Shown here: one piece after another, positions 12,928 to 21,223 of the stretch | Layout: each line of letters begins with the position of its first letter | Position numbering within the stretch: position 1 is the stretch's first letter | NCBI RefSeq assembly: GCF_000407485.1 | Contig: NZ_ASWD01000007.1 | Coordinates: 62,001-126,000, forward strand | Origin: Enterococcus pallens ATCC BAA-351 | GTDB lineage: Bacteria > Bacillota > Bacilli > Lactobacillales > Enterococcaceae | Length of the DNA: 64,000 nt | Reading direction: 5' to 3' | Translations under genes and position numbers: made by a program | The notes under the pieces: model-generated | Databases searched by the model: none | The model's input: the letters and a program-made list of their open reading frames with translations, nothing else | Told to the model about the DNA's origin: nothing

Positions 12928-14679
12928 ATGAACATTTTGTCACGAATTAATGGTCCCCAAGAATTGAAAAACTTAAACCCACAGGAGCTTGTAGCTTTAG
13001 CTGACGAGCTTCGCGCAGCCGTCTTGAATCGAGTCAGTAAAGTTGGTGGCCATGTTGGTCCCAACCTCGGCATTACTGAACTGACTATCGCCTTTCATTA
13101 CGTTTTTCAATCACCGGTAGATAAAATAATTTGGGATGTCTCCCACCAATCCTATCCTCATAAAATTCTCACTGGGCGTAAAAACGCTTATTTAGAGGAA
13201 GATGCGTTTGATGACATCTCTGGGTATACGTCGCAGGATGAAAGTGCTCATGATTTCTTTAAAATCGGCCACACTTCAACATCCATCAGCTTAGCAGTTG
13301 GATTAGCCAAGGCGCGTGACTTGAAACAAGAAAAAGGGAATGTGGTTGCTTTAATCGGAGATGGTTCTCTCAGCGGCGGTTTAGCCTTTGAAGGACTCAA
13401 CAACGGAGCAGAATTGAACTCTAACCTCATTGTTGTGTTAAATGATAATGAAATGTCGATTGATGAGAATTTCGGCGGACTGTACTGTAATTTAACTGAG
13501 CTGCGGAAAACCAATGGCAAATCTCCCAATAATTTATTTAAAAGTATGGGCTTTGATTACCAATATGTAGAACAAGGTAATAATGTAGCTGCGATGATCA
13601 AAGCCTTTGAAGCCGTTAAAGATATTGACCACCCGATTGTACTGCACGTTCATACAGAAAAAGGACATGGTTATTCACCAGCTGTTGAAGAGAAAGGCCT
13701 GTTCCACTGGCGTCCTCCCTTCGATTTAACAACCGGCGAAAGTCTGTCTCCTAACAGTCAGCCAACCTATAGTGGACTAATCGTTGAAGAACTATTGAAA
13801 AAAATAGCCAGCGGAACTAAGGATTTAGTCGCAATTAATGCAGCAATTCCAGGGATGTTTGATCTGGCACCTCTTAAAGCACAACAGCCAACGCATTATT
13901 TTGATGTGGGGATTGCAGAAGGGCATTCAATTAGTTTTGCAGCTGGATTAGCGAAAAATGGTATTCGACCCGTATTGTTCCATTCTAGTTATTTCCTGCC
14001 GCGGGCTTACGATCAGCTGTCCCATGACTTAGCGATTAACCAGCTGCCAGCAGTAATTATTGTAGGAAACGGACACCTAACAGAAAGTGACATTACTCAT
14101 CAAGGTATTTTTGATATTCCCATGATTAACAGCATACCTAATCTTAAATACTTGGCACCAAGCAGTAAAGAAGAAGTGTTGTCGATGCTCGATTGGGCTT
14201 TGCTTCAAACAGAAGGACCCGTAGCTATTCGCTTACCGGCTGGGCCAGTCGTTTCTCGACCAGCAGCCTATCAGGATTATTCGCAGCCTCACTATGAAGT
14301 CCGTCATCAAGGACAGGCAGCTGCCATTCTGGCCTTAGGGAATTTCATTTCCTTAGGCGAGTCGGTACGCCAACAACTAGAAAAGCTCCTGGGAGTCTCC
14401 CCTACTTTGATCAATCCGCTGACGATTACAGAGCTGGACCAGGATTGTTTGGCGCAGCTAAAAGCAAATCATTCAATTGTTATCACTTTAGAAGATGGCA
14501 GTTTAACCGGTGGTTTTGGAGAAAAAGTAGCCGCTTATTATGGTGATTCTTCCATGAAGGTTTTAAATTTTGGCGCCTTAAAGGAGTTTACAGATAATGT
14601 AGCGATGGAGGAATTAGTGGATCGTTATCAGTTGAGTCCAGAAGTAATTGCAGCAAAGGTACTAGAGGCGATTAAATAA
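12928..14679 (+). CDS. dxs: 1-deoxy-D-xylulose-5-phosphate synthase-like enzyme
   Basis: 583 residues, somewhat shorter than the usual 620 or so. The thiamine diphosphate region is intact (G-D-G-S-L-S-G-G then N-D-N-E-M-S-I-D), as is D-V-S-H-Q-S-Y-P-H-K-I-L-T-G-R and the His in G-G-H-V-G-P-N-L-G. By family it joins pyruvate and glyceraldehyde 3-phosphate to make DXP. No other MEP-pathway gene is in the window, and enterococci generally make isoprenoids by the mevalonate route, so a role in thiamine or pyridoxal supply, or a different ketose synthase activity, is possible. A long-stem terminator follows. Confidence 0.8.
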   Translation: MNILSRINGPQELKNLNPQELVALADELRAAVLNRVSKVGGHVGPNLGITELTIAFHYVFQSPVDKIIWDVSHQSYPHKILTGRKNAYLEEDAFDDISGYTSQDESAHDFFKIGHTSTSISLAVGLAKARDLKQEKGNVVALIGDGSLSGGLAFEGLNNGAELNSNLIVVLNDNEMSIDENFGGLYCNLTELRKTNGKSPNNLFKSMGFDYQYVEQGNNVAAMIKAFEAVKDIDHPIVLHVHTEKGHGYSPAVEEKGLFHWRPPFDLTTGESLSPNSQPTYSGLIVEELLKKIASGTKDLVAINAAIPGMFDLAPLKAQQPTHYFDVGIAEGHSISFAAGLAKNGIRPVLFHSSYFLPRAYDQLSHDLAINQLPAVIIVGNGHLTESDITHQGIFDIPMINSIPNLKYLAPSSKEEVLSMLDWALLQTEGPVAIRLPAGPVVSRPAAYQDYSQPHYEVRHQGQAAAILALGNFISLGESVRQQLEKLLGVSPTLINPLTITELDQDCLAQLKANHSIVITLEDGSLTGGFGEKVAAYYGDSSMKVLNFGALKEFTDNVAMEELVDRYQLSPEVIAAKVLEAIK

Positions 14680-14694
14680 CAAGTAGCAAAATAA

Positions 14695-14750
14695 AGCCGA
14701 ATGACTGAGCCTCTCTCTTAATCAATAGAGGTCTAGTCATTCGGCTGTTT
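14695..14750. terminator. Long-stem terminator after dxs
   Basis: AGCCGAATGACT (14695-14706) pairs perfectly with AGTCATTCGGCT (14735-14746), with a further CCTCT/AGAGG inner stem. It serves the rightward dxs gene and may also serve the convergent MerR gene. Confidence 0.8.
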
Positions 14751-14785
14751 AATGATTGTTAAACTAATCTTCGTTACTTATTGAT

Positions 14786-15199
14786 TTAGCTCATCGCTTC
14801 TTTTGTCGTCCAATCGGGCAGTCGTTTTTCTGCTTCCTGGAACTTACCATTTTCATAATCTTCAATTTTACCATTTAGGCGTTGAATCGTCGCACCAATT
14901 TCTTCGTACTTAGCTACCAGCTGATTTCGCTCTTCCTGCAGCAGGCGTTTGCGTTCTTCCAAGGTAGCATCCCCCTGCTGATACAACGTTGTATATTCAA
15001 TTAATGATTCTACCGAGAGTCCTGAGCTGCGCATGCACTTGATAAATTCAATCCAGTTTAAATCTTCCTGCTGAAAATCTCTGACCCCACCGTTTTTTCT
15101 AGTGACCGGAGGAATCAGCCCCACTCGTTCATAGTAACGTAACGTGACCGCTGTAACACCCATTAATTTTGCAGCTTCTGATATGTTCATCTGCTTCAC
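14786..15199 (-). CDS. MerR-family transcriptional regulator
   Basis: 137 residues. The N-terminal MerR HTH reads M-N-I-S-E-A-A-K-L-M-G-V-T-A-V-T-L-R-Y-Y-E-R-V-G-L-I-P-P, followed by a long dimerisation coiled coil (about 75-115) and no effector domain or Cys ligands. It lies 64 bp downstream of the C-S lyase gene on the same strand, and that gene has a 19-bp-spacer promoter, so it probably controls the pair. No metal site is visible, so an organic ligand is likely. Confidence 0.85.
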   Translation of the reverse strand: MKQMNISEAAKLMGVTAVTLRYYERVGLIPPVTRKNGGVRDFQQEDLNWIEFIKCMRSSGLSVESLIEYTTLYQQGDATLEERKRLLQEERNQLVAKYEEIGATIQRLNGKIEDYENGKFQEAEKRLPDWTTKEAMS

Positions 15200-15262
15200 C
15201 TCAAGCTCTTTCTACTTATACTATAGCATGTATTTTAACTTCTAACGACTTTCTCAAAAGCT

Positions 15263-16426
15263 TCACTGACTTTTAAATCCCTGCACTCCCTGAAAAAGGC
15301 GGTTCAGACCATCCTCCACTTTTCCTTTAGTTGTAGCATAATTTAATCGGATAAAGGCCTGACTATTCGATCCAAAAACGGCCCCAGTCGTTACATATAA
15401 TCCGGTTTTTTCCCGAATAAACTGACATAATTCCTCGGTATTCTCGGTCAACTGTGAACAATCTAACCATGCCAGATACGTGGCTTCGCTGGAAATCACT
15501 TTAATTTCTGGCAACTGTTCAGTAACAAAAGCTTCGACTAACTGACGGTTTTCATAAAGATAGTGATTCAGCTCAGTCAGCCAAGTCTCCCCTTCATTGA
15601 ACGCCGCGATTGCAGCCTGAATCGCAAAGCTGTTCGGTTCCGCTACTTCATCTGTATTGATTCCTCGATTAACCAGCTTGCGTAATTTTTCATTTTTCAC
15701 GACAATTGCCGCTGTCTGCAGCCCCGCGATATTAAACGCCTTGGTGGGAGCACAGCACATAATCACATTTTCTGTTACCTCAGTGGAAGCCGCATAAAAG
15801 GGATGATACTGTTTTCCTGGAAAGGTCAAATCACAATGGATTTCATCACTAATAACCACCACTCCATGCTTCAAGCACAATTGCCCCACCTTTTCTAAAA
15901 CGGCTGGTGCCCAAATTTTCCCAATCGGATTATGAGGGTTGCAGAAAATCAGTAACGATGTATTCTCGTGGGCCAGCTTATTCTCCAAGTCAGCAAAATC
16001 AATAACATACCGACCAGCTTCATATTGGAGATCACTGGATAAAACTATACGGTGATTATTCACAATTGAATGATAAAAAATATTGTACACTGGTGAAAAA
16101 ATCAGTACCTGATCACCGACCTTGGTCAACTTACGTACAATAGAAGAAATCGCTGGAACTACACCTGTACAATACATAATCCAGTCTTCTTGAAGCGTAA
16201 CACCGTGCCGCCGCTTCCACCAATTGGCAATCGCTCGGTTAAACGTCGGCGGTACCGTGTTGTAACCAAATACACCATGGGCTGCTCGCTGATTAATCGC
16301 AGCAATTATTGCCGGTGCTGTTTGAAAATCCATGTCTGCCACCCACATCGGCAGTTCATCTTTTGCAATATCCCACTTATACGAATGGGTATCAAAGCGA
16401 TCAATTGCCTGATCAAAAGTTGCCAT
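15263..16426 (-). CDS. PatB/MalY-type PLP-dependent C-S lyase (aminotransferase fold)
   Basis: 387 residues, the usual length. Features of fold-type I class II enzymes are visible: N-P-H-N-P-I-G, S-D-E-I-H-C-D-L, and the PLP lysine in A-P-T-K-A-F-N-I-A-G-L-Q. The N terminus W-D-I-A-K-D-E-L-P-M-W-V-A-D-M-D-F is typical of PatB/MalY cystathionine beta-lyases rather than general aminotransferases. It would cleave cystathionine or cysteine S-conjugates to a thiol, pyruvate and ammonia. A good AAGGAGG site and a MerR-type promoter precede it. Confidence 0.8.
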   Translation of the reverse strand: MATFDQAIDRFDTHSYKWDIAKDELPMWVADMDFQTAPAIIAAINQRAAHGVFGYNTVPPTFNRAIANWWKRRHGVTLQEDWIMYCTGVVPAISSIVRKLTKVGDQVLIFSPVYNIFYHSIVNNHRIVLSSDLQYEAGRYVIDFADLENKLAHENTSLLIFCNPHNPIGKIWAPAVLEKVGQLCLKHGVVVISDEIHCDLTFPGKQYHPFYAASTEVTENVIMCCAPTKAFNIAGLQTAAIVVKNEKLRKLVNRGINTDEVAEPNSFAIQAAIAAFNEGETWLTELNHYLYENRQLVEAFVTEQLPEIKVISSEATYLAWLDCSQLTENTEELCQFIREKTGLYVTTGAVFGSNSQAFIRLNYATTKGKVEDGLNRLFQGVQGFKSQ

Positions 16427-16460
16427 AGAAAGCCTCCTTGTTCTCCGTGATTTCAGATCA

Positions 16461-16491
16461 AGTATAGACCTTAACCTTAACTTTAAGTCAA
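16461..16491 (-). promoter_or_regulatory. MerR-type promoter of the C-S lyase gene
   Basis: On the minus strand TTGACT and TATACT are separated by 19 bases that include the repeat GTTAAGGTTAAGG. The spacer length is that of MerR-activated promoters, and a MerR gene is the next gene in the operon. Confidence 0.75.
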
Positions 16492-16910
16492 GGGAAAATA
16501 AAAAAGCTGTTTATCATTTTCAGACAAACAACTCATTTAGCAGAAAGCTCTTGGTATTTCTATTTAATGCGCGCCAAAAACAACCCTCTGCCTTTTTAGC
16601 AAGACGGTTGTAAAGTGTTGAAACTATGGATACGGATTTCAGCTAGTAAAAATTGCCCACACAGCAACTTACACGCCTAAAAAGAATTTTTCATCGATCA
16701 ATCGCTATCCCAGCATATTTCTAAGCCGTAACATGTCGAGAAAGTGGTTTACATGAGCAAATGATCCATGTTAGCTGAGCTTCTCCAGCCGATTAACTGC
16801 AGGAATTGCTAGGTTTAGGGAAACTTTTGCAAACCTGTTAAGCTTCAGAGCATCGCCTTTGTTCTGTTCTTCATCAGCTTAAAGAAAGCACCCTTTTTGG
16901 ACGCAGCAAA
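16492..16910. other. Gene-free stretch
   Basis: About 420 bases between the MerR-type promoter and the DUF2922-like gene. Both strands were read; stops are frequent in all frames and no family motif, tRNA, strong promoter or terminator was found. It may hold a decayed gene, but nothing can be named. Confidence 0.4.
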
Positions 16911-17918
16911 CTACCGATTCTTTTTGCTCCGTTTTTTCTTGCGTGATCCGGTATTTCCCTGCTGGCTTTTCAGACATTCCAGTTGAGAACTGCTTTCCTT
17001 AGAAGACGCACGCAAATCTTCGATGTTTAAATTCGTCAAGACCGTTCCCTTTGGCAGTTGCGCGGTGACAAAAGCCCTCAGCTCCTGATCGCTCATCGCT
17101 GCTACCGCTTCTTCTGGCAGCAAGATTTCCATCAACCCTTGGTCATGCGCGCTTTTTGGTGGTGTGATCACGGGTCGATTCATAGATGTATGCTGTTTTA
17201 AAGTGATTTGTGATTGGCTATTTTTAGGTTTTGCGGCGGCTAAGACTTCACTTAATTGCATCGCTTGGACTGCCGGATTTAAAAGTATGTTAGGCGCTTG
17301 CTGGACAGCTGATTTGCCAACAGTCTTTGGTACTTTTATGGCAGATTTAGCTGTGACAACTGGATTCACCACAGTTTTTAGCTTTTGATCAGCTGGGGTC
17401 ATTGCCGAAGAAGAGGATTGTACTTGATCAATCATCGCTTCAAAGGACTTTTTAGGTACTTGAACCGGATCAATCACAGATTGCGGCGATTTGATTGTTG
17501 CTTTATTGGTTTGGACAGTCTCTACTGCTGGTTTAGCTGTAGTAACTGTTTCTTTGATGGTTTTCATTGCGGACTTAACCGGAGCTATCACCCTTTGAGC
17601 AGCTTCCCCTATTGAAGATTCCGCAGATTCAAGGGATTTGGTGGCCGTTCTTGACGAAACAAACTGCTTCGTTTGCGTTGCTTTAAGTCCAGCTTTGCCT
17701 TTGCTAAAATCAAACAGTGGACGTTCAATGGTTTCAACGAATTTCTCGCTGATAACTTTAGTGAACAGACGAACACCGTCTTTTTCAAATAAATACAAAT
17801 TTGCCATCGCTTCTAAAGCAGCCCGGATTTCTGCTGCTGGTTTATTGGGATCAGGATTTTTAAAGGTCCAGTTCTGACGACTGCCATCACTATTTTCAAA
17901 AGTTGCTACTAAACTTAA
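16911..17918 (-). CDS. DUF2922-domain protein with long low-complexity tail
   Basis: About 335 residues. The first 70 or so (M-L-S-L-V-A-T-F-E-N-S-D-G-S to V-E-T-I-E-R-P) fit DUF2922, normally a stand-alone domain of about 70 residues. Then come about 200 residues rich in Ala, Lys, Thr, Val and Ser, with repeated A-K-S-A/T-A-K-P units, then a short acidic domain (I-L-L-P-E-E-A-V-A-A-M-S-D-Q-E-L) and a very basic end (R-K-K-K-R-S-K-K-N-R). The frame is open to 17969; the ATG at 17918 starts the domain and has a purine-rich upstream. Possible nucleic acid or wall-polymer binding is inference. Confidence 0.6.
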   Translation of the reverse strand, partial: LSLVATFENSDGSRQNWTFKNPDPNKPAAEIRAALEAMANLYLFEKDGVRLFTKVISEKFVETIERPLFDFSKGKAGLKATQTKQFVSSRTATKSLESAESSIGEAAQRVIAPVKSAMKTIKETVTTAKPAVETVQTNKATIKSPQSVIDPVQVPKKSFEAMIDQVQSSSSAMTPADQKLKTVVNPVVTAKSAIKVPKTVGKSAVQQAPNILLNPAVQAMQLSEVLAAAKPKNSQSQITLKQHTSMNRPVITPPKSAHDQGLMEILLPEEAVAAMSDQELRAFVTAQLPKGTVLTNLNIEDLRASSKESSSQLECLKSQQGNTGSRKKKRSKKNR

Positions 17919-18035
17919 CATATCTCTTTTCTCTCTTTCACTTAGCTTTATAATTACGGTTTCATTCATCAGAATCTTGCAAAAGTCAAAAATGACATCT
18001 GGATCTTTTGGATTCTGATTTTCATGTATCGACGC

Positions 18036-18218
18036 CTATAGAGTATCGAAACATGAAAAGGCTGTCAATAGGTTATTTTCAAAAAAAGAAGCCACCTGTG
18101 AAAAAGAGCGCCAGATTAGTTTTTTGGAGAAGGATATTTTTTTCAAGTTCCGATAGAGTTTAACTCCTTGAAAGACGAAAATACCAAAAATTGTTAAGTA
18201 CAAGGCTATTTCTCTCAT
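18036..18218 (-). CDS. Possible small membrane protein (60 aa)
   Basis: One hydrophobic helix (I-A-L-Y-L-T-I-F-G-I-F-V-F) is followed by a basic segment. The ribosome site is weak, and no family is recognised. It lies between the two DUF-type genes on the same strand. Listed as doubtful. Confidence 0.25.
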   Translation of the reverse strand: MREIALYLTIFGIFVFQGVKLYRNLKKISFSKKLIWRSFSQVASFFENNLLTAFSCFDTL

Positions 18219-18416
18219 TTAATCTTATACCTAGTATTTTCGCCTTTACCTGTAGGATCACCATACTAATTATACATCGTTATTTTTCCAAGTGTTTCCA
18301 ATTTGTTTTCAATATTTCAAAAGTATAGTCTATTCCATTTACTTTAGACTATCCTTGAAATTTTTAAATGATTAGTATCAGCATTTTCCCTACTTAAACT
18401 CTTCGTTATTATTCTG

Positions 18417-18626
18417 TTAACTCAACCGAGATTTCCCGTTACACTGCTCCAAAGCCTGTGCTAAGTCAATCAAATCATTCCTATTAAATATTAAGGTAAG
18501 GACTGTTTTGAATGCTTTCGCAGTTTCCATATTAACTAACATTACACGAAAAATTTGCTTACCAACAGTAATTACTAAATGGTTTATAGCTGTTCGTTTC
18601 TTATTTTCGATTACTTGACTAGTCAT
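18417..18626 (-). CDS. DUF1659-like protein
   Basis: 69 residues, the usual DUF1659 length. The pattern F-R-V-M-L-V-N then a helix and I-D-L-A-Q-A-L-E-Q-C at the end is compatible with DUF1659, whose members normally sit beside DUF2922 genes in Firmicutes. The nearby DUF2922-like gene on the same strand supports this. The sequence is divergent and the two genes are 450 bp apart, so the match is tentative. Confidence 0.4.
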   Translation of the reverse strand: MTSQVIENKKRTAINHLVITVGKQIFRVMLVNMETAKAFKTVLTLIFNRNDLIDLAQALEQCNGKSRLS

Positions 18627-18841
18627 CGCTGTTTCGGCACTGAAAGAAAGTTCATCTGGCTACCCCTTTTTTCATACTGTCAACGTTATTTTATTGATTG
18701 TTTTCCTACATATTTCTGCATCCGCTGAACAGCAAGATCAATTTATTTACTTGTCTTATCATCTTTCCACTTAGCCTTAAAGTAAAGTTAATAGAAAAAG
18801 CTTTTTCGACAGGAGCTTTTCATCCTTAGAAAACCAACCAA

Positions 18842-18881
18842 AATAGAGGAAGAGGTGCCTTGCGACACTTCCTCCTCTATT
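18842..18881 (-). terminator. Terminator of the apbE gene
   Basis: A 16-bp stem with wobble pairs (AATAGAGG against CCTCTATT) around an 8-base loop. The apbE stop codon lies in the first arm, so translation ends inside the terminator. Confidence 0.7.
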
Positions 18882-19947
18882 CCAGTTTTTGTCGATCCCC
18901 CATTGTATAATCAACATCCTTTGCCAGCTGAAAGTTTCCTTCCAGCCCCTTTGTTACATAAACCTGATTGTCCTTGCTAACAAAAATGGCATCCGTATTC
19001 TCATCGGTTTCTTTTTCGACATAGTTCAGTCCCGCCTTGATACCTTTGCTATAAACTAAGGTTGACAGAGCATCTCCATCAATCGATTGGTTGGTGATAA
19101 TCGATACACTGGCTAGGTCATTATCGTAGGGATAGCCGGTAGTGGAATCAAAAATATGGTGATATACTTGATCGTCTACCTCCAGCTTGCGTTCATAAAT
19201 CCCTGATGTCACAATAGTTTGATCAGTGGTACGAAGGGTTCCAATTGTTACGCCCCGTGCCAAATTAGGGTCCTGAACCCCCACTGACCAAAGTCCATCC
19301 TCCTGATTAGGATTCTTCCCCAGCACATAAATATTGCCACCTAAATCCAGGATAGCCGAGGTCACGCCTTCTTGCTTTAAGGTTTTCACCACCTCATCAG
19401 TAATATACCCTTTGGCAATTGCTCCTAAATCAATTTGCATACCGGCTTCCTTAAAAAAGATAGTCCGTGCTTCATCTGAAAAGATGACCTTGCGATAATC
19501 GACTTTCTTTACAGCAGCATCAATTTCTGACTGCTCTGGCTTGCGGGCATCTTCACGGCCAATACGCCACAATTGGGTAATAGCACCAATCGTATAATTG
19601 AAACCTCCCACCGATTCTTCACTATAATCAGCAGCCTTTTTAATCAGTTGATAGACCTCTGAGGAGACCTTGACCGGATGAATTCCAGCCAGCTCATTGA
19701 TGTGTTCTATTTCTGAGGTATGCTCTTCTGAGTCAGTAGTCAGCTTCTTTTCTAATTGATTAATCCGTCGAAAGGCTGGCTTCAGTGCGCCCTCTTTGCC
19801 TTCATCATAAACCCGAATCCGAATATACGTGCCTAGCGAAAAACTTTCCTTTGAATAAGGCTCTTCCCGTAAACCGTCCTGTCGACTGCAGCCAGCTAAA
19901 AAAAACATGCATAGCAATAGGCTGAGCAAACTGCTCCTTCTTTTCAT
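18877..19947 (-). CDS. apbE: ApbE-type FAD:protein FMN transferase, lipoprotein
   Basis: About 356 residues. A lipoprotein signal (M-K-R-R-S-S-L-L-S-L-L-L then F-L-A-G-C) places it outside the membrane. Family motifs are present: F-S-L-G-T-Y-I-R-I, G-A-I-A-K-G-Y-I, L-D-L-G-G-N-I-Y and D-A-L-S-T-L-V-Y. ApbE attaches FMN covalently to a Thr or Ser of target flavoproteins. The ATG at 19947 is preferred over a GTG at 19956 because AAAGGTG is correctly spaced. It is divergent from the NusG-II and Gx-type genes, a set seen together in flavin-based extracellular electron transfer loci. Confidence 0.9.
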   Translation of the reverse strand: MKRRSSLLSLLLCMFFLAGCSRQDGLREEPYSKESFSLGTYIRIRVYDEGKEGALKPAFRRINQLEKKLTTDSEEHTSEIEHINELAGIHPVKVSSEVYQLIKKAADYSEESVGGFNYTIGAITQLWRIGREDARKPEQSEIDAAVKKVDYRKVIFSDEARTIFFKEAGMQIDLGAIAKGYITDEVVKTLKQEGVTSAILDLGGNIYVLGKNPNQEDGLWSVGVQDPNLARGVTIGTLRTTDQTIVTSGIYERKLEVDDQVYHHIFDSTTGYPYDNDLASVSIITNQSIDGDALSTLVYSKGIKAGLNYVEKETDENTDAIFVSKDNQVYVTKGLEGNFQLAKDVDYTMGDRQKLE

Positions 19948-20055
19948 TTCCTTCACCTTTTGTTTTCTATTCTCGTTTTACTTATGATACAGTAAAAGTA
20001 TAACTTACTCTGAGAAGAAAAAGCAGCTTTTTACTTAGAAAAGGAGGCGACAGCC

Positions 20056-20439
20056 ATCAAGCGAAACCATTTTTTTGATAAAAGTTTATGGCGGCCCTGG
20101 GATGGCATTATCATCGGACTGCTGCTAGTCGGTTCTTTGCTTCCTTTATTGTTTTTTTCTATTTATCAAAAACAAACCGCAGCCAACAGTCTGGAAGCTG
20201 TTCTGCGCATTGATGGTGAAGAGATTCGCCGCTTTAATCTGGTTGTGGATCAAAAGACGTTTACCTATCGATACGAGGACACAGATGGTGATTACAATAT
20301 CATTGAAATAACCGACCAGAAAATCCGGGTAAGGGAGGCCAGCTGCCGCGATCAAGTCTGTGTCCGCCGCGGATGGATTGAAAAAAAGGGAGACACAATT
20401 GTCTGCCTGCCCCATAAACTAGTGATTGAAATTGTCTAG
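20056..20439 (+). CDS. NusG-domain-II membrane protein (EetA-like), apparent ATC start
   Basis: About 127 residues: a short basic start (K-R-N-H-F-F-D-K), one membrane helix (G-I-I-I-G-L-L-L-V-G-S-L-L-P-L-L) and an extracellular NusG_II domain with a Cys pair, C-R-D-Q-V-C-V-R-R-G, and C-L-P-H-K-L at the end. No ATG, GTG or TTG occurs in frame between the stop at 20011 and a TTG at 20137 that would cut the membrane helix. An ATC at 20056 lies 8 bases after AAGGAGG and gives the natural N terminus. It is followed 16 bp later by a Gx-type gene. I recall NusG_II and Gx domains for EetA and EetB of Listeria; this is from memory. Confidence 0.75.
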   Translation: MKRNHFFDKSLWRPWDGIIIGLLLVGSLLPLLFFSIYQKQTAANSLEAVLRIDGEEIRRFNLVVDQKTFTYRYEDTDGDYNIIEITDQKIRVREASCRDQVCVRRGWIEKKGDTIVCLPHKLVIEIV

Positions 20440-20455
20440 CAGAAAGGAGCTCAGC

Positions 20456-20998
20456 ATGGCAAAAACTAAAAAAACGCTCTTTATTTCATTACTGGTAGCC
20501 CAAGGAGTTGTTTTAGGGCTGCTGGAAAATATGCTTCCGTATCCCTTTGCTTTTGCACCGGGAGCTAAGCTGGGATTAGCCAATCTGATCACAGTCATCT
20601 CCTTATTCACCATGCGCAACCGAGACAGCTTTTTCTTGGTTTGGCTGCGGCTGCTGCTGACCACCTTGCTGGGGGGAACCGTTTCAACGTTTCTTTACAG
20701 TGCCAGCGGAGCCATGCTCAGCTACGCCGGAATGCTAGGAGTGAAAAAGCTAGGGCCTCAACGAGTCAGCATTATTGGGATTAGCGCTGCCGGCGGCTTT
20801 TTGCACAATATTGGACAGCTGATTGTTGCGGCTATGATTGCACAATCCTGGTCAGTCATGCTCTACCTGCCAGTCCTCTCGTTTTTAGGTGTTTTATCTG
20901 GCATTTTTATTGGTATGGCTGCAAATTACTTGCTGCAGCGGGTTAAAACCTTGCAGGAGTTTCAACTGGCTTATGAACGAAGAAATCTTACTAAATAA
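20456..20998 (+). CDS. Gx transporter family / HepS-type membrane protein (EetB-like)
   Basis: About 180 residues with five or so membrane helices. The signature P-F-A-F-A-P-G-A-K-L-G-L-A-N-L-I-T is that of the Gx/heptaprenyl diphosphate synthase component I family, an ECF S-like integral membrane fold. The ATG at 20456 has AGAAAGGAG upstream; a TTG at 20426 overlaps the previous gene and is rejected. It forms an operon with the NusG-II gene. A role in quinone or flavin handling for extracellular electron transfer is inferred from context. Confidence 0.75.
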   Translation: MAKTKKTLFISLLVAQGVVLGLLENMLPYPFAFAPGAKLGLANLITVISLFTMRNRDSFFLVWLRLLLTTLLGGTVSTFLYSASGAMLSYAGMLGVKKLGPQRVSIIGISAAGGFLHNIGQLIVAAMIAQSWSVMLYLPVLSFLGVLSGIFIGMAANYLLQRVKTLQEFQLAYERRNLTK

Positions 20999-21019
20999 CA
21001 TCAAAACATTAGAAAAAAA

Positions 21020-21060
21020 GAAAGAATCAGTGCTTTAAAGCAGGATTCTTTCTTTTTTTT
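21020..21060 (+). terminator. Rho-independent terminator
   Basis: GAAAGAATC and GATTCTTTC pair, with a further GTGC/GCA inner stem, followed by eight T's. It closes the NusG-II/Gx operon. Confidence 0.9.
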
Positions 21061-21223
21061 GGCGCATTCTATATCATTTCCTTTAATCATTGTTTAAGCA
21101 AAATACGGTAATTGTTCTATTGTTTTCAAAACATTTGGCCGCTACTATGACAAATACTATTTTTTGAGTGGCCAAATGCTCAAGATTCAGAGGTGCCAAT
21201 AACTAATGAAGGAGTATTGACCG

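Noticed and set aside
16492-16910. Decayed gene in the gap
   Set aside because: Fragments in several frames were read, but none gave a family motif or a frame of useful length.
20137-20439. Start of the NusG-II gene at TTG 20137
   Set aside because: It would remove the first half of the membrane helix and has no ribosome site, while an ideal AAGGAGG lies before 20056.
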